Assembly: GCA_964606065.1 (NCBI GenBank)
Contig: CAZSEX010000004.1
Location: 28,623-92,622 of the forward strand
Direction: 5' to 3'
Length of the DNA stretch: 64,000 nt
From: JAFGHJ01 sp964606065
GTDB taxonomy: Bacteria > Hydrothermota > UBA3072
The notes beneath the pieces are model-generated. The model was not told the DNA's origin. It ran no database searches and saw only the letters and a list, made by a program, of their open reading frames with translations. Position numbers and translations under genes: made by a program. Below, one piece after another: positions 26,391 through 35,869 of the stretch (the stretch's first letter is position 1; every line of letters starts with the position of its first letter).

Positions 26391-29300
26391 ATGAAAAGAG
26401 CGGGAAGAGAATTGTCGTTCAGGTGGATTTTGTTTAGCTTGCTTTGGTTTGCAGCTTTTTTTATGGTTATCCAGAATGCGGAAGCAGCAATTACCGGAAA
26501 AATTGCTGGTGTCGTTGTGGATGAGAGAACAGGTGAACCGTTACCCGGTGCCAACGTTATAGTTGAGGGTACTGACAGAGGAGCTGCCTGTGACGCTGAC
26601 GGTTATTATTACATAATAAGATTGGAACCGGGAACCTATAACGTTCAGGCGAGGATGATGGGATATACCAGCGTTACAAAGGCGGGTGTTAGAGTCATTT
26701 CCGATCATACCACTCCGCTTGATTTTAAATTGACGCCGACGGTAGTGGAAGGAGAAGGAGTGACGATTCAAGCTGAAAGGGAAGTTATCAAGATGGATCT
26801 TTCTTCCAGTTCTTTCGCTGCGGATAAAAGTGAAATAGAGGCTGTCCCTCTTATCGAAGACGTGAAACAATATTTGAACTTTCAGGCCGGAATAGCAGGC
26901 TGGAGTGTTAGGGGCGGCAGTCAAGGTGAGACCAAATTGCTGGCTGATGGTTTGCTTCTTGTCGACCAGAGATCAAATGAACCTATCATGATGCCCAATC
27001 TGAGCGAGATAAAAGAGGTTCGTGTGATGAAAGGAGGCTTTAACGCGGAATACGCGAATGTTCGTTCGGGTATTATAAACGTTGTAACCAGAGAAGGTTC
27101 TCCCGATAAATACGAAGGTTCATTCGAGTTCAGATATACTCCGGGTTATCAAAAGCATAAAGGTAGAACGATCTTTGACCCCGATAATTATCATAACGCA
27201 TTGTATTTATGGAACAAGTTAGATACTGGTTATTTGAATCCTATATTAGATACGTCAGGTAATATTATTTCATATGAAGATACGGTTGTTGGATATGACA
27301 GCGTTTGCTGGAAAGGCTCCGGCAAGGTATGGGGAGATCCAACCAGTCCGTTTTACGATACGGTTAAATATAACAATTATGGAGAGTTCAGAGGATGGAT
27401 ACGGCTGGTAGGAAGAGACACGACTACTACTCCTGAAATGCAGCGTGATAAATTTCTGTGGATGCGCCGTATTAATACACCAAGAACAGATTCTCTCTTA
27501 TTGATTTATAATGGTGGTGATTCCATATACGTCCCGGTTTATGAGAATGATTCATTAACCGGATATAAAAAGGTTGCTTATGATTTTAGTGATCAAGACA
27601 GGACCGGCGAATACGGTCAACTGCCGGATTGGACACTGGACGCCGGCTTTGGTGGTCCCATTCCTATTATTAGCAGTTATTTGGGTGATATGACATTTTA
27701 TACTTCTTACAGGGATCATAATGAAACATTCGCTATCCCGGACAGCAGGGATTATTACAGGGAACGCCAGACGAGTTTAAAGTTGACTTCTCGTTTTGGC
27801 GATTTAAAGGCGAGTATTAAGGGTGTCTACTCGATTATTAATTCCCTCTCTCCGTTCGGCGAGGGTCACAGGTGGGAAGGGGAATATTCCCAGGGGTTAA
27901 CCGGACAGGTATACCTCCGAGACGGTTCGGATATGCTATTTGGAATCGGGGATTATGATGGAAGATGGCACGGCAGTAATAAATTGAGCCTTGATCAGCT
28001 GTACAAAGCAAATGCGTTAACCCCGTTCGATATTACTTCCAGAATGTACGGTCTCGCGCTTCAGCATGCGTTGAGCGAGAATACTTTTTATGATCTGCAT
28101 TTGACTTATATACGCAGTGGGAATGACGCTAAATACAATTTTGATGTGCCGACTCGTATGATGGGAGATACAGTAGTACTTTGGTTTTCAGATATTGTTG
28201 GACAAACCGAACATGCTGTGGATGATGTCCCATTTGGATGGGCCGACCCTCGATATGAAAACAACTATGGATATGATGAGACTGGCGAAGCACAATTTGG
28301 GTTTTCTCATCAATGCGGAACCTGGAATACTTCCTGGTCGCAGACCTATAGCGCGAGGTTTGATATGAGTTCGCAGATAAATAAGTACAACCTGATAAAA
28401 GGCGGTCTTTCGTTTCAATATGATAAACTGCACGAGTTTTATATCACCAATGAGGGATGGTTCTGGCCGGAACCCGGAGAAAGAGACCATAGTGAGGGAT
28501 ATTATTTTAACTATGACGCGTATCCTATCCTTGCGGGTGGTTATATTCAGGATAAAATTGAATTCGAAGGGATGTTTGGAAATATTGGTATGAGGTTTGA
28601 TTACTCGGACCCGAATACCGAATGGCCGACGACTGAAGACAGATATTCGATGTTTTTCTCCAAATATCTTAAAGATTCTTTGTTTACTCAGGGTCCTGTA
28701 GAAGACGTAAGTCCTCACTTTGCGATAAGTCCACGACTCGGAATTTCATTCCCGATATTGGAAAGAAGCAAGTTGTTCTTCAATTACGGACATTTTTACT
28801 CCCTGCCGAACAACGAGGACAGGTATAAAATCGACTGGGGTAAGGAGACTGAAAATATTCATTTCCTGGGGAATCCGCGTCTTGAGATGGAGAGAACTGT
28901 TTCTTATGAGGTGGGTCTTGAAAGCGGTATAGCCAACACTTATATGGCAAGGGTTTCAGGTTACTATAAAGATGTAGATAATGAAGCTGGTGAGATTGGA
29001 TATTATGGGCTTGAAGGTTTATATGTTGATTATACGACGATGGAAAATACCGGCTACGGTGATATAAGGGGTTTTGAAATTGAGTTCAGGAAAGACCATG
29101 GAAGGTTTTTTACAGGATGGATAAATTATGATTACATGGTGCACACATCAGGAAACATCGGGATAACGCAGCATTATGAGGAACCGCTTTTAGAGTCAAG
29201 AGAAACAGAGGTGGACCCAAAGGAAGATAGTCCCGTTCCGAGACCCGTTTTCAGGACTTTACTCACATTAAAGACGCCTCAGGATTGGGGAATATTTTTG

Positions 29301-29777
29301 GGCGGTTATAATCTTTCATTCTTATATCAATGGAGAGCGGGATATTATGATACCCATAATCCTTATGGAGACGATTTGGAAGATGCGTTGCAGAACAATA
29401 TCCAGTGGCCTTCTACGCGCATTCTTGATATGAGTATAAACAAGAGTCTTTCGGTCGGGGGTATTACAGCCAATCTGTTTGTGGAAGTGCACAATGTTTT
29501 TGACTGGCAGACTTTAAATTCTCAGGGTTTTGACCCCACGATACCTAAGAATGGGGACCGGGTTGCATATTTAAATTCACTTCATCTCGAGATTTATGAT
29601 AAAGAACCTTTTCTGGCAGATGAGTCGATGAAGGGTCCTGAAGAACTTGGAGTTGAGCCGGATCACATTGGAGATTTGCGAAGCGAAGATAAACCGTATA
29701 TAAATAATCCGAATAGAGAATTTCTGTATTACCTTGATCCCAGATATGTGCAGTTTGGAATAAGGTTCTCTTTTTAG
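26391..29777 (+). CDS. TonB-dependent outer-membrane receptor, cassette copy 2
   Basis: An 1128-residue paralogue of the receptor at 4520 with the same plan: signal peptide about 1-33, carboxypeptidase-regulatory-like sandwich about 36-105 (GEPLPGANVIVEGTDRGAAC), plug about 150-245 (WSVRGGSQGETKLLADG, EIKEVRVMKGGFNAEY) and a barrel ending YVQFGIRFSF. The first 250 residues are much more alike than the rest; barrel segments such as TLDAGFGGP, TFYTSYRDHNE and LEIFDKEPF-like ends are kept, with loops diverged. It probably imports a different oligosaccharide. AAAGGAGGTTTTC precedes the start. The FnIII-tail gene follows after 23 bases. Confidence 0.93.
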   Translation: MKRAGRELSFRWILFSLLWFAAFFMVIQNAEAAITGKIAGVVVDERTGEPLPGANVIVEGTDRGAACDADGYYYIIRLEPGTYNVQARMMGYTSVTKAGVRVISDHTTPLDFKLTPTVVEGEGVTIQAEREVIKMDLSSSSFAADKSEIEAVPLIEDVKQYLNFQAGIAGWSVRGGSQGETKLLADGLLLVDQRSNEPIMMPNLSEIKEVRVMKGGFNAEYANVRSGIINVVTREGSPDKYEGSFEFRYTPGYQKHKGRTIFDPDNYHNALYLWNKLDTGYLNPILDTSGNIISYEDTVVGYDSVCWKGSGKVWGDPTSPFYDTVKYNNYGEFRGWIRLVGRDTTTTPEMQRDKFLWMRRINTPRTDSLLLIYNGGDSIYVPVYENDSLTGYKKVAYDFSDQDRTGEYGQLPDWTLDAGFGGPIPIISSYLGDMTFYTSYRDHNETFAIPDSRDYYRERQTSLKLTSRFGDLKASIKGVYSIINSLSPFGEGHRWEGEYSQGLTGQVYLRDGSDMLFGIGDYDGRWHGSNKLSLDQLYKANALTPFDITSRMYGLALQHALSENTFYDLHLTYIRSGNDAKYNFDVPTRMMGDTVVLWFSDIVGQTEHAVDDVPFGWADPRYENNYGYDETGEAQFGFSHQCGTWNTSWSQTYSARFDMSSQINKYNLIKGGLSFQYDKLHEFYITNEGWFWPEPGERDHSEGYYFNYDAYPILAGGYIQDKIEFEGMFGNIGMRFDYSDPNTEWPTTEDRYSMFFSKYLKDSLFTQGPVEDVSPHFAISPRLGISFPILERSKLFFNYGHFYSLPNNEDRYKIDWGKETENIHFLGNPRLEMERTVSYEVGLESGIANTYMARVSGYYKDVDNEAGEIGYYGLEGLYVDYTTMENTGYGDIRGFEIEFRKDHGRFFTGWINYDYMVHTSGNIGITQHYEEPLLESRETEVDPKEDSPVPRPVFRTLLTLKTPQDWGIFLGGYNLSFLYQWRAGYYDTHNPYGDDLEDALQNNIQWPSTRILDMSINKSLSVGGITANLFVEVHNVFDWQTLNSQGFDPTIPKNGDRVAYLNSLHLEIYDKEPFLADESMKGPEELGVEPDHIGDLRSEDKPYINNPNREFLYYLDPRYVQFGIRFSF

Positions 29778-29800
29778 AAGGTAAAGGAGGTTATTGAAAA

Positions 29801-32146
29801 ATGAAACAGAGGAAGTTATTAATATTAATTTTTCTTCTGGCTTTTTTCTGGGTGAGTGGTGTTCATGCTCAGATTGCTACAATGGTCAAAGTGGGAAAAA
29901 TGGAAGCCAGGATATTTGACCACGGCTGTCAGAGCAATGATCTTTATCAAAATGGTATGATTCGCTACTTTAGAGGTAGTTACATTAGAGAGGAGGATGC
30001 GTTTGAAAGCCCGTATCAACAGCAGATTCTTGGGGATGCCGGAATGCTTTTTGGTGCTCGAAACTGGGTGGATGCAACCGGACATAAATGGGACGCTTTT
30101 GTCACTGGACATGGTGCTCGTTTACGTGGAGAGGAAAGCGAATCTTATCAATTTGCCGTTCCGGATGAAGAAGGGTATTCCGTACGAAGATATATGAGAT
30201 ATCCTCTTCCAAAGATATTTGTAGATGGAGTAGAAACCGGAGATCCGTTTCCTATGTCGGGAGATGATGTGGCGCCCGAGAAAGTATGGGGAACCGCCGA
30301 TATAATGGTTGAGTCCAATGTCAGATTTAATATCGGTGTGGATGCCAAACAGAGGGTGTTAGCCTGGAGTCAGCCGGGGCATGATGATTATGTAATATGG
30401 GATTGGACATTTGTAAACACGGGAAATGTCAATTTAGATGATAATATCGAGCTTCCGGAGCAGGCATTGGAGGATGTTTATATTAACAGAATTACCGAGA
30501 CTATGGTAAACGGGACCGGGGATAATAAAGTATTTCCTACTTTTTCAGGAACAACAGAAGATCAGGACACAAGGCTTTCCTATCCCCAGGATGATGACTC
30601 TCTTCGGATTGATTATGTCACTCCTCTTAGAACAGATGAGACGAGTGATACTTACGGTCTCAACCCTTCAGTTGGTGTGTCGAATATTTTGACCGGATCT
30701 CGTTTTGCGGGTTCAGCGACTTTGTTTGCCCCTAAATCATGCGATGTTCCGCAGTTACCAAATACTCCTGCCAGTAATGACCCGGCTCAGCCGTCTATGC
30801 ATACGAGTCTCTTAGCTGAGCCCAGCTGGATGTTGTTGCACAATGGGATATTGGCTGATTTTCCCGCAATGACACCCCAGGAATTCGTTGATGCTTATGA
30901 AATTATGAAGAAGGGTGTATTTGGTATTGATCCGGAAGAAGTTAACTATCAGAAAACTTATCCTATGGATAGTGTTTATGATGTTTACGATACTACCGCC
31001 AGCGGTGCACCCACTTATTATGAACAACCCGTGGATAGATGGGGAGAGTTGGACCCGGATAGGGGATACAGATATGCCTCGGAAATTCCTTCTACCATTA
31101 TCAGGTGGGACCAGCAGTGTCATTTTTCCATAGGTCCATACCAGATGGAATTCGGAGACACTCTGAGGTTTGTATATGCTTATGTGGCTGGTGCCATAAA
31201 TAGGAAAGCTTCATATCTCGCCGGTGAGGCCTGGAATAATGGTAACGCTGCTTCTTACGGCTGGCTGGCAGAGATGGATTCGGCTGAAATGGTTGAAGAG
31301 TTAAAGAAAAGGGATCCTATATTCGATGTTTTTTTTGATATCGGAGAGTTAACTCCCGTATCTTCGCTTAATGATATAGCGAAAGACCTGTTGGTGGCAA
31401 CAGGGAGAGATTCTCTCTTCAATAACGGCATGAACGCGCAGAGAAACTTTAATATGGATTATGACATACCCGAATCTCCCGCGCCTCCTTCCGTTTTTAA
31501 TGTTACTTCACGTCCCGATATGATAAAGCTGACATGGAGTTATCAGTCTGATTTTGGTAATTATAAACCTTCGAATCTTGCAAAGTTTAGAATCTACAGA
31601 GCTTTAGGAGGTTATGTATATGAAAAACAGGGAGAGATTGTTACGGGTGACTGGCAAGTGATCGACTCTGTCGGTGCGAACGATACCTTATATGAGGATA
31701 CGAGTGTTACTCCGACTGTTGATTATTACTACGCGATTACAGCTGTAAGCAATTCGGGAGTTGAAAGCGGAATGTTTTTAACAATGACCAAATTAGCGGC
31801 GAATTTACAAAGTCATCCAGGTACCGATCTCAATGCCGTTAGAGTTGTTCCAAATCCTTTAAATGTAAATTCTTCGGCACGTACGAGATACAGCGAGGGA
31901 GGGGGATTAAAATTAGCCTTTGTCAAACTGCCTGGTGAATGCACAATTACTATATTGACAGAATCGGGAAATCTGGTGACCACCATTGAGCATAAAAACG
32001 GAAGCGGAACAGAAACGTGGGAACCAAAGAATCAACAATTTCTTCTTACGGATTCCGATCAGCTGCCTGCGAGTGGAATTTATATTGCTCATATAACGAC
32101 TCCTGAGGGCAAACATGTTTCTCGCAAGTTCGTAATAATAAGATAA
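29801..32146 (+). CDS. Secreted FnIII protein with T9SS-like sorting tail, cassette copy 2
   Basis: A 781-residue exported protein, paralogue of 8003-10339. It has a signal peptide (about 1-23, ending VHA), an N-terminal region of unknown fold sharing blocks with copy 1 (for example RVLAWSQPGHDDYVIWD and SNDPAQPSMHT), a FnIII-like domain about 562-665 (IKLTWSYQSD, FRIYRA, YYYAITAVSNSGVESG), and a tail with VVPNPLNV, TITILTESGNLVTTI, ASGIYIAHI and the closing SRKFVIIR. The tail predicts T9SS-like export to the surface. It is the likely surface partner of the second receptor. AAAGGAGGTTATTG precedes the start; the PorV-like gene follows 13 bases after its stop. Confidence 0.82.
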   Translation: MKQRKLLILIFLLAFFWVSGVHAQIATMVKVGKMEARIFDHGCQSNDLYQNGMIRYFRGSYIREEDAFESPYQQQILGDAGMLFGARNWVDATGHKWDAFVTGHGARLRGEESESYQFAVPDEEGYSVRRYMRYPLPKIFVDGVETGDPFPMSGDDVAPEKVWGTADIMVESNVRFNIGVDAKQRVLAWSQPGHDDYVIWDWTFVNTGNVNLDDNIELPEQALEDVYINRITETMVNGTGDNKVFPTFSGTTEDQDTRLSYPQDDDSLRIDYVTPLRTDETSDTYGLNPSVGVSNILTGSRFAGSATLFAPKSCDVPQLPNTPASNDPAQPSMHTSLLAEPSWMLLHNGILADFPAMTPQEFVDAYEIMKKGVFGIDPEEVNYQKTYPMDSVYDVYDTTASGAPTYYEQPVDRWGELDPDRGYRYASEIPSTIIRWDQQCHFSIGPYQMEFGDTLRFVYAYVAGAINRKASYLAGEAWNNGNAASYGWLAEMDSAEMVEELKKRDPIFDVFFDIGELTPVSSLNDIAKDLLVATGRDSLFNNGMNAQRNFNMDYDIPESPAPPSVFNVTSRPDMIKLTWSYQSDFGNYKPSNLAKFRIYRALGGYVYEKQGEIVTGDWQVIDSVGANDTLYEDTSVTPTVDYYYAITAVSNSGVESGMFLTMTKLAANLQSHPGTDLNAVRVVPNPLNVNSSARTRYSEGGGLKLAFVKLPGECTITILTESGNLVTTIEHKNGSGTETWEPKNQQFLLTDSDQLPASGIYIAHITTPEGKHVSRKFVIIR

Positions 32147-32159
32147 AGGGGAGGAAAGA

Positions 32160-33137
32160 ATGAAGAAATTTTTTATTATAGCTCTATTAACTGTTTTTTC
32201 GATTAATGCTTACTCGAGCAAAAAAGTCGCCCAGACAGGAGGCGGGTTTTTGGATGTTGGTGAGGGAGCACGGGCTTGCGGAATGGGAGAAGCATTTACT
32301 GTATTAGGGCAAGATGCTACCTCTCTTTTCTATAATCCCGCGGGTATAGGAGAAATCGATGCCGGTTTTGATTTGTCGACCGGCGGAACGCAGTGGATAG
32401 CAGATATTCAGTATCTTTATCTATCTGGGGTTTTAAATGCAGGGGTGTGGGGAAATTTCGGTTTTAGCCTTATAGCTCCCGATTATGGTGATTTTTACGG
32501 CACCATAGTTACTGAAGGCGGAGCAGGCTATGCGGAGACTGATACCTTTGGTGTTAAGGCGTTTTGCGGGGGTGTAGCTTACGCCAGAGAATTCACCGAC
32601 AAATTTACGGTAGGTCTTCAAGTTAAATATGTTTCCCAGTATCTGGGACAAAATGAAAAAGGAGATAGTATAGGGGGTTATTATAAGGAAGACAACTATG
32701 TTTGGACCCTTGCTTATGATTTCGGTTTGCTTTTCGCCCCCGGCTTTAAAAGTTTTGCTTTCGGTATGTCCGTTAGAAATTTCTCCCCCAGGGTGACTTA
32801 CGAATTAGTGGGTTTTGAATTGCCTTTAACCTTTGCTCTTGGCGTGGGTATGGATGTTCTGGATCTTTTCGGGGAATATGAAGATTATTCGTTTAATATA
32901 GGCGCCGAAATGCTGCATCCGCGTGACTGGGACGAACAGTATCATGTGGGAGGAGAACTCTCGTTTAAAAATATGCTTTTTCTGCGAGCTGGTTATAAAT
33001 TCAACTATTTCGCGGAGGGTTTAAACGCCGGGGTTGGCATTAGTGTTGGGGGAGTGAAAATCGATTATTCTTACAGTGAATTCGATTTAACGGGTATAGA
33101 CATGGTTAATAGAGTCTCCGCCGGATTCGCTTTTTAG
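32160..33137 (+). CDS. PorV/PorQ-family outer-membrane protein, cassette copy 2
   Basis: A 325-residue outer-membrane barrel protein, paralogue of 10353-11327. It has a signal peptide about 1-19 (ending AYS), then GARACGMGEAFTVLGQDA and LFYNPAGIGE, the barrel marks VAYAREFTDKFTVGLQVKY and FKSFAFGMSVRNFSPR, and a terminal Phe. It is presumably the carrier or companion of the preceding T9SS-tail protein. It is the last gene of the glycan locus; a strong terminator follows 18 bases after its stop. AAAGGGGAGGAAAGA precedes the start. Confidence 0.85.
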   Translation: MKKFFIIALLTVFSINAYSSKKVAQTGGGFLDVGEGARACGMGEAFTVLGQDATSLFYNPAGIGEIDAGFDLSTGGTQWIADIQYLYLSGVLNAGVWGNFGFSLIAPDYGDFYGTIVTEGGAGYAETDTFGVKAFCGGVAYAREFTDKFTVGLQVKYVSQYLGQNEKGDSIGGYYKEDNYVWTLAYDFGLLFAPGFKSFAFGMSVRNFSPRVTYELVGFELPLTFALGVGMDVLDLFGEYEDYSFNIGAEMLHPRDWDEQYHVGGELSFKNMLFLRAGYKFNYFAEGLNAGVGISVGGVKIDYSYSEFDLTGIDMVNRVSAGFAF

Positions 33138-33155
33138 AGAGACAGCTGAGTAAGT

Positions 33156-33200
33156 AAATAAAACAGGTCACGGTTATTAAAATCGTGACCTGTTTTATTT
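33156..33200. terminator. Bidirectional intrinsic terminator
   Basis: A perfect 17-base-pair stem (33156-33172 with 33184-33200; core ACAGGTCACG) with an 11-base loop. It has A-runs on one side and T-runs on the other, so it can stop transcription from both the PorV-like gene and the converging metE. The following 30 bases (33202-33231) are made of repeated GAGTT/GAATTTTGG-like units. Confidence 0.9.
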
Positions 33201-33256
33201 TGAGTTATGAGTTTTGAATTTTGGATTTTTTACTAGAAAAACCTAATAACAGATAC

Positions 33257-35527
33257 CTAAGACCGATATTCCTTTCTTAGTTCTTCTGCCGCTTCTACCA
33301 TATTCCGAAGCGAGGGAATGACTTCTTCCCAATTTCTGGTTTTTAACCCGCAGTCGGGATTTACCCAGAGGTTTTTTAAAGGGATTACTTCTATCGCTTT
33401 TTTAATTAGGTTTTTTATCTCTTCCTTAGAGGGTATTCGGGGGCTGTGAATGTCGTAAACTCCGGGTCCTATCTGATTCGGATATTGGAAATCTTTGAAA
33501 GCTTTCAAGAGTTCCATTTTTGAACGACTCGCTTCGATACTTATTACATCCGCATCCATTTTAGCTATCCATTCTATAATATCGTTGAATTCACTGTAAC
33601 ACATGTGAGTGTGCATTTGAGTTTCGTCTTTAACGCTGGATGTCGCGAGACGGAAGCAATCGATTGCCCATCGTAAATATGTTTTCCAATCTTTTTTTCT
33701 TAAAGGGAGACCTTCTCTCATCGCGGGTTCATCCACCTGGATTATTTTTATCCCGTTTTCTTCCAATTCCGCGATTTCTTCTCTTAAAACAAGCGAGATC
33801 TGCTTGCAGGTTTCGCTTTTGGGTTGGTCGTCGCGGACAAAACTCCAGCAGAGAACTGTTACCGGACCGGTCAACATTCCTTTCATTGGTTTTTTTGTTA
33901 AGGACTGTGCGTATTTTATCCAATCTACTGTCATTGGTTTCGGGCGCGTTACATCACCGTAAAGAATTGGTGGTTTTACACAGCGTGTTCCATAACTCTG
34001 TACCCAGCCGTTTTTTGTGAAGCAAAAACCTTTTAACTGTTCACCGAAGTATTCCACCATATCGTTTCTTTCAGGTTCGCCGTGAACAAGAACGTCCAGT
34101 TCGAGTTTTTCCTGCTTATCTACAATTTCCTTTATAAAGTTTTTCATGTTTCTCTTGTAGTCTTCTTCTGAAATTTGCGTTTTTTTGAATTCTGAGCGTA
34201 CTTTTCGAATTTCTTTTGTTTGTGGGAAAGAACCGATAGTTGTTGTCGGCAGTAAAGGTAATTTTAAATTTTCATTCTGCTTTTTTATGCGTTCCCTAAA
34301 TGGCGATTTTCTTGTAAACATTTCTTTTGATACGTTTTTTAAACTATTTTGAACATTTCTGTTTGTAACTAAAGGGCTTTCTTTTCTCGATTGTAGAGCT
34401 TCTTTATTTAGCTTTAATTCATTTGAAATATCTTTTCCGATAGCAGCGTCGCGGATTATTTCTAATTCCTGGCATTTTTGTTTCGCGAAAGCCATCCAGT
34501 TTTTTATTTCAGGGTTCAGTCCGGTTTCTTCATCCAGGTCGACAGGTACATGTAGAAGAGAACAGGATGGAGCCACCATTGTACGTTCATTACCGACTGC
34601 TTTTGTCGCTTTTCCTACGATATTCGCAGCTTTCTCGAGATTTGTTTTCCATATGTTTCTTCCGTTTACTACCCCCAGAGAAAGTATTTTATCCGGACCA
34701 GTATTTGCCAGTACCGAGTCCAACTGTTGAGGAGTTCTGACTAAATCCAGATGTATTCCGGATACAGGCAGGGAGAAAACGAGATCTTCGTTAAAACCGA
34801 GTTCTCCGAAATAAGTGGCAAGAAGTATTTTCAAATGTCCCGCTGCTCCTTTTAATCTATAATAAGTTTCTTTGAAATGATTTTTAATTTCTACGCTCAG
34901 GTCGAGAACCAGTATGGGTTCATCCAGCTGTATCCAATCACAAGAGCTTGAAAGACGGGATAGGATTTCTTCATAAACTTTCAATACCGAATCTAAATGT
35001 TCAAAACGATCGAATACTTCTTCGGTTTCTTTTCCAAGGAATATGTACGTTAGGGGTCCCACAAGTACAGGCTTTACGTTAAACCCTTCATCGATCGCTT
35101 CTTTTGTTTCTTCGAAAATCTTTTCGCTTGAAAGTTTAAAAGTTTGATCGGGTGAGAATTCCGGAACTATGTAATGATAATTTGTGTCGAACCACTTGGT
35201 CATTTCCATCGCACCGGCGCTTCCTTTTCCTCTTGCCATGGCGAAATAGGTCTCTAAGTCGACTTTTTCTCCTTCAAAATTAAAACGTTCGGGTACCGCT
35301 CCTAAAGTCGCTGTCATATCGAGAATATGATCGTAAAACGAAAAATCTCCAGCGGGAACGAGATCGATACCATTTTCTTTCTGTAATTGCCAGTGACGTA
35401 TTCTTAAATCTTTTGCAACACTCCGAAGTTCTTCTTCGGAAACTGTTCCTTTCCAGTAACCTTCGATTGCCGTTTTTAATTCTCTTTTAACACCTATTCT
35501 CGGGAATCCTAACGTATGAGTAATCAT
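33257..35527 (-). CDS. metE: Cobalamin-independent methionine synthase
   Basis: A 756-residue 5-methyltetrahydropteroyl-triglutamate:homocysteine methyltransferase; the length is as in known MetE. It is a two-barrel protein: the N-terminal barrel begins THTLGFPRIGVKRELK, and the C-terminal catalytic barrel begins near LPLLPTTTIGSFPQTKEIR. Zinc ligands are visible in HTHMCYSEFND (His, Cys) and VNPDCGLKTR (Cys), with the homocysteine-binding IEASRS between. The start at 35527 has AAGGAG 10 bases upstream and a promoter just before it. The leader is only about 20 bases, so no riboswitch fits. The cell thus has a B12-free methionine synthase although it encodes corrinoid methyl-transfer proteins. 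Confidence 0.97.
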   Translation of the reverse strand: MITHTLGFPRIGVKRELKTAIEGYWKGTVSEEELRSVAKDLRIRHWQLQKENGIDLVPAGDFSFYDHILDMTATLGAVPERFNFEGEKVDLETYFAMARGKGSAGAMEMTKWFDTNYHYIVPEFSPDQTFKLSSEKIFEETKEAIDEGFNVKPVLVGPLTYIFLGKETEEVFDRFEHLDSVLKVYEEILSRLSSSCDWIQLDEPILVLDLSVEIKNHFKETYYRLKGAAGHLKILLATYFGELGFNEDLVFSLPVSGIHLDLVRTPQQLDSVLANTGPDKILSLGVVNGRNIWKTNLEKAANIVGKATKAVGNERTMVAPSCSLLHVPVDLDEETGLNPEIKNWMAFAKQKCQELEIIRDAAIGKDISNELKLNKEALQSRKESPLVTNRNVQNSLKNVSKEMFTRKSPFRERIKKQNENLKLPLLPTTTIGSFPQTKEIRKVRSEFKKTQISEEDYKRNMKNFIKEIVDKQEKLELDVLVHGEPERNDMVEYFGEQLKGFCFTKNGWVQSYGTRCVKPPILYGDVTRPKPMTVDWIKYAQSLTKKPMKGMLTGPVTVLCWSFVRDDQPKSETCKQISLVLREEIAELEENGIKIIQVDEPAMREGLPLRKKDWKTYLRWAIDCFRLATSSVKDETQMHTHMCYSEFNDIIEWIAKMDADVISIEASRSKMELLKAFKDFQYPNQIGPGVYDIHSPRIPSKEEIKNLIKKAIEVIPLKNLWVNPDCGLKTRNWEEVIPSLRNMVEAAEELRKEYRS

Positions 35528-35554
35528 TTATTTTGCGCTCCTTTTTTATCAGGG

Positions 35555-35582
35555 ATAATAAGATATTTAAAATAAAAGTCAA
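35555..35582 (-). promoter_or_regulatory. metE promoter
   Basis: On the minus strand TTGACT (35577-35582) and TATTAT (35555-35560) are 16 bases apart, about 28 bases before the metE ATG. Confidence 0.6.
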
Positions 35583-35594
35583 GGTGCCGGGTTT

Positions 35595-35806
35595 ACCGCA
35601 AAGACGCAGAGAACGCGAAGCCCATCCCATAAAAATTATTGTTTTTTGTCTTTCAAGCCCTATTACTAAATCAAAATTCTGAGAAGATGTAAAAAAAACG
35701 AAACGCTCGCTTATTATACGCCGTATGTAATCTTGCGGTTCCTTTTTCGGTGTGGGGATGGGTTTAAATAATAATTTTTTCTTTGCGTACTCTGCGTCTC
35801 TGCGGT
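35595..35806. repeat. Palindromic MITE-like element between metE and asd
   Basis: The ends are inverted repeats: ACCGCAAAGACGCAGAG at the left (from 35595) and its near complement at the right (to 35806), each made of CTCTGCG/CTTTGCG-type units of about 9-10 bases. Inside each arm lies CCCATCCC (35621-35628) or its complement GGGATGGG (35755-35762). The middle is A+T-rich with no open frame. No transposase is near. It fills the gap between the two divergent promoters. Confidence 0.65.
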
Positions 35807-35814
35807 CGAAAACC

Positions 35815-35842
35815 TTGACAAAGGAGATAAGATAGCTATTAT
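35815..35842 (+). promoter_or_regulatory. asd promoter
   Basis: TTGACA (35815-35820) and TATTAT (35837-35842) are 16 bases apart, beginning 9 bases beyond the repeat element. asd follows at 35870 with AAAAAGGAGG. Confidence 0.6.
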
Positions 35843-35869
35843 ACTTTTTGCAAAAAGGAGGCGATTTTA

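Noticed and set aside
28188..28718. 176-codon minus-strand frame inside the second receptor
   Set aside because: It is fully antisense to a clear receptor gene and shows no domain.
35528..35594. SAM or cobalamin riboswitch before metE
   Set aside because: The promoter leaves a leader of about 20 bases, too short for either class, and no conserved core is seen.
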